Of a stretch of DNA of 64,000 nt, positions 13,137-26,100 are shown in pieces (positions within the stretch are counted from its first letter, which is position 1; the number at the start of each line of letters is the position of its first letter). Under the pieces are notes generated by a model. The model searched no databases, was not told the origin of the DNA, and saw only the letters and a program-made list of their open reading frames with translations. The translations under genes and the position numbers were made by a program. Origin of the DNA: Allium sativum (Eukaryota > Streptophyta > Magnoliopsida > Asparagales > Amaryllidaceae); assembly GCA_030737875.1 (NCBI GenBank), contig CM060910.1:611953303-612017302 (forward strand), in the 5' to 3' direction.

Positions 13137-13984
13137 GTTAAATAATACATGTTTAAATTATGCACGGTCACAAAATAACTCCGACTGATTCCCTAGCAAT
13201 AATTAATCACATCGGTTTTTATAAAATTAGTTCCATCGAAAATGGAGGTCGTTTGAAAATTCTCTATTCTATAATTCCACATTTATTTGATATAATATAA
13301 ATCAGTAAAATAATTTAATTTAGTAATAATAAATTATTATATCGTATATATATATCCAAACAGAATATCATACAACTTCATAAATAAACAAAATACGGAT
13401 TTATACCGAATATTTCAATTTCGAGTTAAAACAATGTTTGGTTTATATTAAAAAAAACCTTTTTATTTATTAAATAAATCATTTTATTTTATAAACGATT
13501 CCATAGCGACTTTCTGAAACTTTGCTTTGGACATACCTTACAATCTATAAGACGAAGTCTCGATTTTTCACTTTCATTAGAAAAATATAGTTCAATAGAT
13601 TCGAATGTTTCATGTTTCAATGAAATCTGACTTATAATGAATCCAGTATACGCAGTTAAAGTTCAAAACATTAAACTATGAACTACTGCGATGTTACAAG
13701 CTCGTTTTAAGTTATATTATAATTAATACGTTCAAACTTTGTTTATTAAATAAATTCATTATTATAATCGAATCTAAACTTAATTAAATATCTTAAAATA
13801 TCTAATCCACTCAATATTGCAAATTCAACTATTTATGACTATTTTAGAATTAAATTTTATTATCCCATTATTGATATTAGTTAAATATTCAAAATTATTT
13901 AATTCAAGTCATTAAATTTCCAAATTACTATTCAAATAATTAAATAAATTAATTATTCAATTGTTAAAATTCTAGGACATTACA
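13137..13984 (-). repeat. 3' LTR fragment of E2
   Basis: The U3-side 848 bp of the LTR, cut by E1. From about 13340 it aligns with the end of the 5' LTR. The 13137-13335 stretch does not visibly align with the 5' LTR, where a palindrome-bearing insert lies instead (18827-19600). Confidence 0.8.
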
Positions 13985-14020
13985 TTTCTTCTCCCTTAAA
14001 AGAATTTCGTCCCCAAAATT
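13985..14020 (-). promoter_or_regulatory. Polypurine tract of E2
   Basis: On the minus strand a GGGGACGAAAT-type motif is followed by AAGGGAGAAGAAA directly before the TGTAATGTCC start of the 3' LTR. Same layout as in E1 and E7. Confidence 0.82.
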
Positions 14021-15597
14021 ACTAAGGTTGGAAAAATGCTACAAACCCTATTACTAGGTTTAAAATGTTTTGATGTACTTCTTAATTTCAGTTTCAACTG
14101 AACCAATTAATTTAAATAAAATTATTAATTCATTTCGACTAACAAATTTTTTATAAAAAGTTATGAAAATTTTCTAACGTCTTAAATTTGTGAATTTTTT
14201 TGCTAGCGTTTCCTTTGGATGGCTCAATCGGTACAACTACAACTCATCTGTCTAAGCCTTCTCTGCCCCCAAAGAAAATCAAACAGCCAAGCAGCTTGCC
14301 AAATAGGCTCATAAATCTCATACTCGTATATAATATATACTTGTACCTTTTTTTCGGGCATCCAACTCTATCTCTTCCATTTACTACCAAGTCAAGATAT
14401 AACCATGCACTCCCAATTGATCTTCAATTAGTTTGTCATCAAACCCAATCATTTGCTTATATCGAAAACAAATTCCAATTCCATCCTCAATACCAAATTC
14501 TTAACTTACCAGTCTAATATACTTAACTTAGTTAAGTTCCATTCCTACATTCCATTAACTAATTAATTGCTCAGATTAGTTACCATGATCCCAAAACTAA
14601 AAATCTGTTTTTTATTAAAAAAATCAATCCATTTTAATTTTCTCTTAGCTTGCCTTGGTTAAATTTCAATTTATATTTTCTTTCACAAATTTTTATTTAA
14701 CTTCCTTAAGTTAATTTTTATTCCATTATTATAAATTCGTCATGTATATTTATATTCAATTCAAACAATCTCTTCCTAAGAGGTTTTAAACAACTTAGCT
14801 CTTCTAAAATCAGTATTCCTTTTCAGGAATCAAAACAAATTGTTTTCTCAAAACAATCCTAAAACAATATCTTTAGTAGTAATCCTTCACTTAGAAAATC
14901 GAAAATGAACACCGATGATGCTGCGCAGTCATCATCAGAATTATTTTCCAGTAACCGAAGTGAGTTCAATACTATAACACTTTCAAAACTTATTTCTAAG
15001 CACTTCCATTTTGAAATTATTTTAAAATATCTTTCACAATATTTGGAAAACATTTCCAAATCTCCCAGGATTTGAAAATTTCCATATATTTAATCCAAAA
15101 TTCATTTTCAAATACCTTTCCAAGTTACGTGGAATTTAAATTCCAAATTTGTTTCAACTTGAGATATAATTCTTCTGATTTTATATATTATACTTATACG
15201 AATTTTGACTGGTTATTTATAACCATCTCAATTACAATTTTATTTGATTATTACAACAACCAACACATCCAATATACTATAATAATTCCAATGTCAATCA
15301 TTCTTTTATATCAAAATATATTTTGGGTAAACTTATTTCAGTTACCCTCTTTTCAAAACATAATGTGCCAGTTCATTATATTCGAGCGTTTAGAAACCCC
15401 TATCGACATTGTGGATCCCCACCATCGACTAGAGTTCATAAGTCACTCAACCAATAATATTCACAATATAAAACCATTTTTATACAATCTATAAATACGC
15501 TCTTTCTTATGCATATACTCAATACTCAATCTAAGGTATTACTAACTCCGTCTCTATTGAGTTACGTTACAGAGCCAAGGTTATCGCTCAGCCTTCA

Positions 15598-15609
15598 ACT
15601 CTGATACCA
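15598..15609 (-). promoter_or_regulatory. Primer-binding site of E2
   Basis: Reads TGGTATCAGAGT on the minus strand, one mismatch from the initiator Met-tRNA site, four bases after the LTR end (other elements here have a two-base gap). Confidence 0.85.
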
Positions 15610-15613
15610 AAAG

Positions 15614-18600
15614 TGACAACCCATATTTCGGTACCCTTTAAGTCGACCATATACAACACAAGTTCAAATCAAAGCGCGCAGATTCCAAATGTCAAAGAAA
15701 GAAATTAGAGTGTGAGAAGAGATAAGAAAGAAAGTTAGAATATAATAGGAAGAAGAACACAAAAACAAAAAATCAGAGTAATCTCACAGCGAAATGAATA
15801 AAATATATTATATAACATAACTCTTGAAATACAAACTTGCAACTACATATACATACCATTATTAGTGTACAACACAACACATTACAGTGGAAATAAACTG
15901 TAATTATCTAATGTTGAAGCCTCTTGCTCTTGTTCTTCCAAATGCATCTGTAAAATTCCAACTAGTTGACTGCCCGTACAAATTTGGGAACCCAAGAGTT
16001 TAGGGTAAAACAAAACAAAATAAACTTTGGGTTAGTCATGGAACTGGTGTGAGTAAACTCCAACCACTAGGTTTAACTTTTAAAAATCCTTTTAAAAGAA
16101 AGGATAATCGTAAGACCGATCCTCACATAAATAATGATAGTTTTAACCTTAAGATAACCCAAAATATTCTTTAAATCCATACTATTCTGATATTATAATA
16201 GTGTTTAAATCAAGTAAATAGCAATCTACCGGAACGCTTGCATCTCATGTTTCACATACAATGTATAAAATCAAAACCGCAGGCACTTGTTGGAGAACGG
16301 ATTTCCAACTATGGCAAGGTATGGGACCACCTTCTGATAGTGTATCTCTAGAGAAAATACACTAAGGGTTCAACAAGAACATCTTGCAACCCTAGCAAAA
16401 CATGACCGACCACTCCTTTCATATGAGTGTTTGGAATATATTATCACCCCAGGATTGGTCCCATCGTATTCTTGAGAGATACAAAAATGAAAGAACAAAT
16501 GAATTTTCTCAAGACGGCGACAATACACCCTAATGGGAGCGACCCACATAGTTATGTGACCTACCCAATTTTATACCATTTGCCGGTTGATGTGGCTTGA
16601 GGTTACAATTACCTTTTTAGAACATCTAGCCATAATTCACTTTGAATGCCACATCATCAAACCTGCCAAATCATTAATTGATTTCCCCAAAATATCCCGG
16701 GTATAAAGCTAAGAGAAACGAAATTCTCCACCACCAAACGTGAATACGTTTGAAGATATCAACTTATGCGATCTATTAGGTATACTTTGTCAGACATTCA
16801 TTTACACAACCTGTCTTGGGACAGGATAAACCGAAGGCACTATCATGTAAATCCATCTTAGGCAGTTTCTACCTAGGATCTCCAGCATAGCCCTTGCATA
16901 AACTCCGTATTCGATTGTCTTCAGCATATTTGATTCGCAATGCTAATGAACATATGGAGTGGTTTACAGATAATAAACCCGATCCAGGTCTCTCCGTATT
17001 AACAACGGATAAATGACCAAAAACTTTGATAGTCGGTTATTTAACTATCGAAGGAAAACATTCATACAACCAGCAATCCTATTTCCAAATGGAAATTTTA
17101 CCGATCAACCATCAAGCAAATACGGAGTCCTTTAAATTTATCTCTTATTAAATTATTCATTTTCCTAATTTCCTTCTAATATCTCTACTCGGATATTACT
17201 CAAAACTCGTTTATCCTCTCACGGTTCTGGGAAAAAACATTTCCATTTATCATAACTATTTATTTCATATATTCCAGAAAATGTCACTTTTCAACATCGA
17301 AAAACATTTCCATATATTCACAAATTCTTATTCTCTATATTAGAAAATATATATTGTTAATACTTGATAACATTTCCATTTCTTATTCACGCATTACTAT
17401 TCTTCTACATTCATCAATCCCTAACCGTAAACTAGAAAGAAAACAACTCCTTAAGTATCAATCCCGAAGGTTAAAACCAACATCAGATCGACCTCAGGAA
17501 ACCATTCAACTTGACTAATCTTTGTCATTTTCTAATTTCATTGTTTCAATTTCTTAACTTTTTATCAATAAAATCATTATCTCTGATTATATTTGAAAAA
17601 TGTTTCCAAAATCCATTTATCGAGTCATTTTCTAACTTCTCATTTACATTCTACTTTATTATCAAATCTCGTTTCCACGTTAACCTTCTAATTGATTTTA
17701 TTTAATAACTTTATAGTTCTATATCGTTCTTATATTCAAATTGAAAACATTGGTTTTAAACTGAATATTTATTATCTTGTCAAATTTTGCATTATATAAT
17801 ATATAATTTCTTAAAAATAGATTACTTATATACAATTCGACATATTTTAATTTTATTCACATTTCGAACATTGAAATAAATTTCATCGTTTCCTTAACAA
17901 TTCCCAGTTTACCGTTTTGTTCTTTATTCTTAAATTTACATTCCAGAATTATTCAATGATAATTATTCCATTTCATTTATAAATCATTTATAAATTTAAC
18001 CACTGGTTTTTATTAATAAAACGGTTATTATTTTCTAGCCCATTTGAAATTAAATTTCTATTTTGTAAAATATAGATTTTTCCTTTTCAAAAACCTAATT
18101 CTTTTCCATTTCAGTCGAATATATTTTTACGGTATTTAAATACCAATTATTCTAGTGTAAGTGTTATTCAACATCCCAAACACACAACAATCAACCACAT
18201 ATTATTTATCACATCATATAATACTATGTATGAAAAACAACAATATAATTGTTGAGGAATCCAGTTGGATCCCTCCAACCTGTTTCCCTGCATCCACAGG
18301 TGTTAATCAACATAAGTAACGCCAATTTCATATCAATGTGAATTTTATAGTAAATAGAATCAATATTCAACCAACGATTTTTATATATAACTATATAGAC
18401 TGTTTCAACCAATTTATAAGCAATTCATCCATGCAACCATCACACAACATTCAATCTTTATTTATCAATTCTAAAATATGTTTACAAAATTAAAAAATTG
18501 GACAGAGTTAGTGAATTTACTCACACTGGTCGTTAATCGTTGAATAACAATTAACGTCGGTTCATTAAATCGGGTGCTTTATTTCGTCGTAAATTGTAAT

Positions 18601-20252
18601 GAGCTCCAAATCATTCTATATCAGTTCCATTGTATAGCCTGCTTCCATAAATCCTAAAGGATCATAATTTGTTGAATTTCGATAAAGTATGAGCAAGTTA
18701 TGATAATTATAAGTTAATACACTTTTTCATATTAAATTTAATAATATTAATTTAGTGGAAATTCATCTCGCATCCTTATTTCCAGGTTTCATTTAAAGCG
18801 ACTCCCTCCCTAAAGATTCTTATAAAGTGGGTCGCTGTTTTTGGGTGCTACGTGTTTTTCAACATTTTTTGGCCCTGCTGCATAAAAAAAATTCAAAAAA
18901 TTGCAAATATTTATGAGAGTAATTTGCAAAAAAAAACTACAAAATCATCAATTGTAGTGAATAATTGCTGATATATCAGCAAATATTCACCCAAAATTTT
19001 AGTTGAAAATCGGATGAATAATTTTTGATATATCAGCAATTATTCATATATAATTGCTGATATATCAGCAATTATACTTCATTTTTTTTGCAAGGCTTAT
19101 GAAATATTGCTGATATATCAGCAATTATGTTAAAGATGATGAAAGGCTTATGAATACTTGCTGATAAATCAGCAAGTATTGTATATAATTGCTGATATAT
19201 CAGCAAGTATTTTATACTTGATATAAAACTGAGATAATAAATGGTGGATGAAAAATTGCAATAAAATATGCATTTATTACTATATATTGATGATATTTTA
19301 GTAATTGTTTTTCAGTTGATGCATATAATTGCAATAATAACAACAATATCAGCAATTATCGCAAATAGTTGCGTAATTTGCTGCAATTTACTAGAGCATG
19401 CGATTTTTTTTATTCCTTTTTTGTAGTTTTAATGCATGAATTCGATGATCATTATGCATTAATTTAATTTTGAATTTTTGTATATTTTTTCATTATTTTT
19501 TTGATCATTTTCATAAAATAGCAACCTAATTTATAAACAATTTAGAATGGTTTTTTTTTGTATTTTAAAACTTAATAGGTACCTAAGGAAAACCGACCCA
19601 ATAAATTATTATACTATATATATCCAAACATAATATCATATAGCTTCAGAAATAAGTGGAATAAGGATTTATACCTAATATTCCAATTTCAATTTAAAAC
19701 GACATCTGATTTATATCAAAAAAAAACTTTTTATTTATTAAATAAATCGTTATATTTTATAAACGATTCCATAATGACTTTCTGAAAATTTGATTGGACA
19801 TAACCTACAATCTGTAAGACGAAATCTCAAATTTTCACTTCTATTAGAAAAATATAGTTTAATAGATTCGAACGTTTCTGGTTTCAATGAAATCCGACTT
19901 ATAAAGAATCCTATATACTCAGTTGAAATTCAAAACGTAAAACTACGAACTACCACGACATTACGAGCTCGTTTTAAATTATGTTATAATTAATACGTCC
20001 AAACTTCGTTTATTAAATAAATTCATTATTATAACACCAATCTAAACTTAATTAAATATCTTAAATTATTCAATTCACTAATAATGAAAATTCAACTATT
20101 TCCGACTATTTTGAAATTAATTTTTATTATTCCATTATTCATATTAATTAAATATTCAAAATTATTTAATTTTAGTCATTTAAATTGCCAAATTACTACT
20201 CAAATAATTAAATAAATTAATTATTCAATCATTAAAAATCCGGGACATTACA
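15614..20252 (-). repeat. 5' LTR of E2 (4639 bp)
   Basis: Complete LTR: on the minus strand it begins TGTAATGTCC at 20252 and ends GGGTTGTCA at 15614. It shares conserved inverted repeats with E1, E3 and the solo LTR (16365-16393, 17024-17053, 18254-18275). It carries an extra 774-bp block with palindromic repeats (18827-19600). Confidence 0.85.
18827..19600. mobile_element. MITE-like insert with an array of 18-bp palindromes
   Basis: A 774-bp block not found in the paired 3' LTR. Its ends read TGGGTCG (18828-18834) and CGACCCA (19594-19600), a short inverted repeat, and it is flanked by ATAAA on both sides (18822-18826 and 19601-19605), a possible 5-bp target duplication. It contains six copies, exact or nearly so, of TTGCTGATATATCAGCAA between about 18964 and 19206. 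No ORF of note. This looks like a small non-autonomous DNA element, but superfamily is uncertain because the terminal repeats are short and the left flank does not align with the empty-site candidate at 13335. Confidence 0.45.
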
Positions 20253-20280
20253 CTACCGGGGTGACATATGGTATCAGATT
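20253..20280 (+). promoter_or_regulatory. LTR end and primer-binding site of older element C
   Basis: CCGGGGTGACA (to 20266) looks like a plus-strand LTR 3' end. It is followed after two bases by TGGTATCAGATT (20269-20280), a Met-tRNA site with two changes at its end. E2 therefore seems to have inserted 14 bp before the LTR end of element C. Confidence 0.6.
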
Positions 20281-20663
20281 GACACAAAATTTATTTTCTG
20301 GTATTGATTATTGAAGACTTTATAGTTCAGAGAATCAAGATTTCAAAGTAGAAGAGTTCAAGTTTCAAGACTCAAGAGTATCAAGAATTCAAGAGTTCAA
20401 GGGCATAAGAAAAGTAGAATAATGTGTCTTGATATATTGTTAAAACTCTAGTCAGCAATAATTCTGATTTCAAACTCTATTCTGATTTCGAATTCCTGTT
20501 CAAATGATTTCAAATTACTTCCTTGTTTTTAAATCTATTTTTCAAATTATTTCGAAATTACTTCCTTATTTTAAATTTATACTTCTTTATTTTTATAAAT
20601 ATTTAACTCCTGAAATTTATTTTAACTCATGGTTTTAAAATTATAGTTAATATATTTTAACAC
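20281..20663 (+). other. Internal leader remnant of element C, left of the CACTA
   Basis: Sequence downstream of the C primer-binding site, with repeated caagagttcaag-type words typical of untranslated leaders. No coding motif seen. It ends at the CACTA target triplet CAC (20661-20663). Confidence 0.45.
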
Positions 20664-20692
20664 CACTACGCCATAAACGACCTAATGCAATG
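20664..20692 (+). repeat. CACTA left terminal inverted repeat
   Basis: Starts CACTACGCCATAAACG and pairs with 32706-32734 in inverted orientation, 25 of 29 positions matching. Confidence 0.9.
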
Positions 20693-20850
20693 ATTTTGCA
20701 AGGTGTTGTCAGCCAAAATGTACCGATATGTATAATATTTTGGTCCTACTACAACGTTCTATTTTGGATGTTACCTTAGCCATAAAAATGTGTTGGCCTA
20801 GCTAAACAAGTATAACACGATGCAACATTTTATATAATGTTGCTATAGCA
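20690..20850 (+). repeat. CACTA left subterminal repeats
   Basis: Degenerate copies of a TGTTG(C/T) word (about 20699, 20788, 20835) next to the terminal repeat. In En/Spm elements such subterminal words bind the accessory TnpA protein. That role is inferred here. Confidence 0.5.
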
Positions 20851-21929
20851 GAGCTTTCCATATCTTAGCACCGATCCACTTGAATCAGTTCCTATGTTGT
20901 GGAACATGACACCTCATCAATCCTGATCGCTTCTGGTCCAAACAATAATTTTTCCTTGGCGCAATTCATTTCGTACCCCGCCATCTTATTTTCATTTCAC
21001 CCCTTCCCAATTTCGTTAACCAATTAACATATTCTTTTGCAATCAGAAATAACATTTTAAATCTTCGGTTTGATTAAGGCTTTGATTTTGGGATTCAGGC
21101 TTTGTTCAATGATTTCAGTTCAATTAGGGCTTTGATTGGGGGTTCGAGCTTTGTTCAATGATTTTGGTTCAATTAGGGCTTAAATTTTGGGGGTTCAAGC
21201 ATCACTTTAGGGTTTCGTTTTTGAGGTATAATTCTCTCTCACATCACTTTAGGGTTTCGATTTAAACTAATTATAAATTCTTAGGTTGGCCTGCATTAAC
21301 AATTTGACTTGTCTTAGGTTTCCACTTGTTGGACACACACAAACACATTTTGTCATGGATTGGGGGATCCATGCATCTCACATTATATCACAAGGGTACA
21401 TTTCAGAAGGAAGAATATGTTGGTGGAACCTTTACCATAGTAAAGGGCGTTGATCCTGACTACTTCTCGTACACAGTGCTCATGGAGCTCATGAAGGCGT
21501 ACCTTTTCTATGACGAAATAGGGAGGATTTATATAAAAAACGGTGAGAAGGGTGGGTAGAAGTCACTGACGAATGATGCGGACCTCATAGAGTATGTCAA
21601 TGGAGCTAACAATGGTGGCAAATTGGAAAATTATATTGACAACATTGTCGATACTACAATTGAGCCACTAAAGCAAATGCAGCCGCATGTAATCATTCGG
21701 CCAAGGCCACTGAATCAGGTTACAGGTATATATATATATCTAGATAATATCATTTAAAGATTTGTGATATTTTGATATAGCAAAAAAAATTGATTGCGAT
21801 ATTATATCATTTAATGATCTTGATTATAATATCATTATATGATTTGTAGTTATAAAACCACTGAAACGACAGTACGTGACGACTCATCAACTAAAATAGA
21901 ACCAAAAAAACAAGAAGTTAACTGAAGTC

Positions 21930-22100
21930 AACAGTCCTCAGAAGTCGGCACGGCTCAATAATCCAGAACCTAACACAACCACGGAAGTCGGCACGGATGA
22001 ATAATCCAAAACCCAACAATGCAACCACAAATCAAAAGACAGCTGAGTGAAAAGTCCTCGGAAGTTGGCAAGGCTGAATAATCCAGAACCCATCAATGTA
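21930..22100 (+). repeat. Three degenerate tandem repeats inside the CACTA
   Basis: Units of about 50-90 bp sharing GGAAGTCGGCACGG and AATAATCCAGAACC words, at about 21935, 21982 and 22058. They fall in what may be an exon or intron of the broken gene. Confidence 0.6.
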
Positions 22101-23140
22101 ACACTAAATCTGAATTCAGCTACTATGGTAAATCACTGGAAGATGACATAGAAAAACAAAAAAACAAAAATCAGCGATTCAACAGTGAGTCTGAACTCAT
22201 CAGGTGTTAAGAAGAGGTTGGAATCATGTATTCAACCAGAGGAAGACGAAGATATGGATGAAAATGGCAAGTAGGTTCAAATAATTCTAATTATGATGAT
22301 CTTATTGTAATTTGAATATTTTGTACTACTCTTGCAGCATACTTACTATGATTTTCCGGTTTATTATATAATTGTAGAATGTTCATGTACCACCTCCACT
22401 GTCTCTAAAAGACTATGAAATAAAGAGATCTGAGAATTTGATGAGGAAAAACAAACTTCTTGCTTCTCTAGGTGTGCCTGTAATTTCAGTTGAATTGATA
22501 GATGCAAGCCCAAAAAACGGAAAGAAAAGATGCAAAAGGATGAGGATAGTGAGGAATATAATCTGGACCATGAGGAGCATAGTGAAGATGATACTTCACA
22601 AAGTCCATGAAAGGTGTGTGAGAGCTACATATCTTATTTTTTATGCTTCTAAAGATAATGACTATAAAATCAAATCTTATTTCCTACTTATATATACAAT
22701 TTAGATAACTAAAAAAGTTGAGAAGCCCGAGCATGTTAGTAGACCACAAATTCGTTCAACTAGTGGTGAGGGCAAAGGAAAATGATATGTTTAGAACCCC
22801 AAGCCCAAGCCAAAGCCTGTTAGTAAGTTCAATTAAGAAGGATGTTGAAGGACAAGGAACAATGGTTGATTATTTGGCACTGTGGGAACGACAAAAGAAA
22901 ATTGCTGCTAAATCTAGTGCAAGTGGTATGGCAAATAAGGATGTGGCGGAGAATGTCTTGGCAGACAATGAAAATGAAGAAGTTGAAGCAGGTACTGAAT
23001 TGATGTGTTAATAATATTTAATAGTACAGTGGGATTGATTTTTAAGTGCCGAATTCACATTATGATTTTTATATTATTATTTGATGGGACTTTTCATTTT
23101 AATTAAAGATAAAGATGAAGTTCCTAGAAGACTCAGAGGT

Positions 23141-23145
23141 CAAAC
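23141..23145 (+). repeat. Left target-site duplication of E3 (CAAAC)
   Basis: CAAAC directly before TGTAACG. The identical word follows the last base of E3 at 29729-29733. A 5-bp duplication is normal for Ty3/gypsy integration. Confidence 0.93.
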
Positions 23146-26100
23146 TGTAACGACCCAAATTTTTGGACATTAAATTCAGTACATTTAAATTGTATTAAAT
23201 GTGAAATGGAATAATATAATGGATTATAATAACAAATTTAATTATCAAACGAATGGTGTACATATTAAATTTTATTTAAATTTAAAACGACCTGGAAATA
23301 GTTGCGGTAGTTTGTAATTTACGATTTAAACTTCAACTAGATATACAGAATCCAGTATAAGTCGGAATTCAATGAAACAAGAAACCTTAGGATCTATTTG
23401 ATTATATCTTTCTAATAGAAGTGAAAATTTGAAATTTCGTCTTATAGTTGGTAAGTTATGTCCGAATCAAATTTTCAGAAAGTCGTTGTGGGGTCGTATA
23501 TAAGCCATAACGGTTTATTTATTATAATTAAATATTAGTTTTGAATTTGGACAAGATTTTTTAGATGTAGTTATAATTTAATTTATAGAATTTTTCTGTA
23601 ATTTTTATTTTGAAAAATAAGCAACTTTTCATTTGAATTATTTTACACCCTATATCAACATTTTGGGATATCACAATATAAGCTAACTTGTCTATATTAT
23701 TATATTTTTGGGATTATAGCACATCGCTTGACACGATAGTATTTTTATTTTTGTCTAGAATAGTTCGTAAGTGTATGAAATTCTGTGTACCGTAGTATGC
23801 TAATCTTAAAGTACTAAATAATAAAATAACTATGAAGCTTCTATTGGAAGCCATCAAATTCCTAACTACTGAATCCACCTTGAATCTTCTCCGCGAAGCC
23901 AGTTCCTTCTTTTATATAATTCTCGATTCTCATTCTTCATTCACTTTACAGCTCCTCTTCCAGATAGAAAAAAATCCAATGCCTCCTTCTTTAATACCAA
24001 GCCCCAAAAAAATCCCTACCATCCAATTGATTTTCCCAATCGTTGTTCTCTCAGCAAACCAAAGGAAAAACCCACCTTCAAAAATCGATTAAAATTCCCA
24101 AACTCAAGGGAAAATTATAAATTTGGATTCAATGTGATCGTTAAACTTAGATCTCCATGCTAGTATTTTTTTAGGGTATTGTACACGAAACAATTCACAC
24201 AAATTCATATCAGCTGAAAGATCAAATCCTATTTCTGGCGGCATGGGTCCCCTACTGGCAATGGTGGCTGTGGATCGATGGAGGAAGAGGAGGTGGCGCA
24301 TTCAACGGTGCTGGTCTGGTGGGTTCTCATCGACAATCGATGGAGTACAAACGGAAAGTGGATGGGTTTGTTGTTTGGGTTCGTGAGCGGGTTTCAGGGT
24401 GTCGGAGCAGATCTGGTTCATCGGAGGGGGTGGCCAGGCACTGGAGGTTATGGTAGTGACAGTCTCACAGGGTCCAGTGATGGGTGGAAACTACGGCGAT
24501 GGGCTGAAACTTGGTTTGTGAAGAAAGGTTGGGTTTTAGTTTCAGCTAAAACGAAGCAGGGGTGTTAAGTTAGTGTTAATTGAAGGTTTTTATTTTAATT
24601 AACATAATTAGGTAGTTTCAACTAATTGGAAACATCACTACAACTGTCAAATTGGAGCCAACGAGTAAAGACGGTACCCTCTATGGCACCCAGATCCACA
24701 TATTCATGGTTACCATTGATTTCATGTCTTGTTATCCAAATCATACCAACATCACTTCAAGTTGGATGCCTTCAGTTAATAGAGAGGAGTAAAGAAATGT
24801 GTTACTATGTAATTTTGGAAAGGAAGTCTGGAAAAATTATCGCCAGCAAAGTGTGTCGGAGTTGATGTTCGAACGGAGTATATTGATGAAGAAGGAGGAC
24901 ATGATGTTTATGGGAAGGTGTGGTCCAAATTTGCTGAAGGTGATTCAGGTGGATGAATTTGTTTGTGATGCCATTTGATATTGTTTATGATGAGAGGAAT
25001 GAAGAGAAAGAAATCAGGTTTCTATGTTGTTTCAGGAAGAGGCATCTACATTTACGTATGGACGAAGTAATTGTCAAGGAAAGCGAGGACGTGGATTGGA
25101 AAAATAAATAATTAAAGCGGTAATTAAATTAATAATGGCCACTAAGTAAATATGAACCATTTAAATTGTTATAAAACTTGTAACATAAATAACCGGTTCA
25201 TTCAAAAACAGAATTGGACCAAACCGATCATAAGGAGATCTACGATGTAGAACTAATGTGTTTGAGATTGGAGCTACTAGAATTTCGTGACATAATCAAA
25301 CGTCCGTTTGACTGTACAACAAAACGAAAGAAAAATCATCAACTGCAAAACAATGTGAGTAATCTCACTAACTCTGGCTCGTTTATATTTTTATATGAAC
25401 GAGTTTTAAATTTATTTATAGTAATTTTATACCGTGTGATGGTTGTTTGGATAAAATGGTTGATGTAGTTGTATCGTTGATCATTTAATTAGTTCTATTT
25501 ACTATGATATTTCATATTTATGTGACATTAATGTTAATTAACATCTGTGGATGCAGGGAAACAGGTTGGAGGGATCCAACTGGATCCCTCAACATTTATA
25601 TTATTGTCTGTTATTTACTGTGATTGATTATGTTGTGTTGAATTATCCTAGCCCTAGAATTTTGGTATTAGAATACCGTAAAATATTTTCGAATATAAAA
25701 AATGAAATTTGAGTTTTAAAAAGGAAATTCATTTCTAAAAATAGAAATGTAATTTCAAATAGAGTTGAAATTAAAAACATGTTAATGGAGAAAACAAGAA
25801 GTTGTTTATAAATGAGAGTACAAATTAAGTGAATTATTTATCACTGGATAAATTGAAATATAAATTCAAATTTGAATTTATATGAAAAAGTGGAAATCAG
25901 TTTTGTAACCAATATTTGAAATGAGATTTGAACTTAACAAATTATAAAGGAAATTATTAACGAGATCTTAACGATTGCAATACAAATGAGATTGGTATGG
26001 AAAAATCTGAATAGAAGTTATAAATAGAATTTGGGTTTAAGATATTAATTATAAGCGTGAAACTAAATGATTGTATATAAAAGAAATATATTCACGATTA

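Larger units (their letters stand above)
13985..15613 (-). other. Internal region of E2, non-coding
   Basis: 1629 bp between polypurine tract and primer-binding site. No retroviral domain was recognised. ORFs such as 14200-14517 and 15072-15494 are AT-driven, run against the element's orientation and have no recognisable motif. Confidence 0.75.
13137..20252 (-). mobile_element. LARD family B (E2), interrupted by E1
   Basis: Minus-strand element with a 3' LTR fragment (13137-13984), a 1629-bp non-coding interior and a complete 4639-bp 5' LTR. E1 is inserted in its 3' LTR; the rest of that LTR would lie left of the window. The 13350-13984 segment matches 19600-20252 closely, which proves the pairing. 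It belongs to the same family as the plus-strand E3 (23146): both LTRs carry the same U3 end and share long blocks. No coding capacity was seen. Its right end abuts the last 14 bp of an older LTR; candidate TSD CTACC at 20253-20257 cannot be checked on the left. Confidence 0.85.

Noticed and set aside
18964..19206. CRISPR-like array
   Set aside because: The repeats are perfect palindromes at irregular spacing in plant nuclear DNA, without leader or cas genes.
24278..24568. 96-codon Gly/Trp-rich ORF in the E3 LTR as a gene
   Set aside because: No known domain, not conserved in the related E2 LTR; treated as part of the GC-richer leader.
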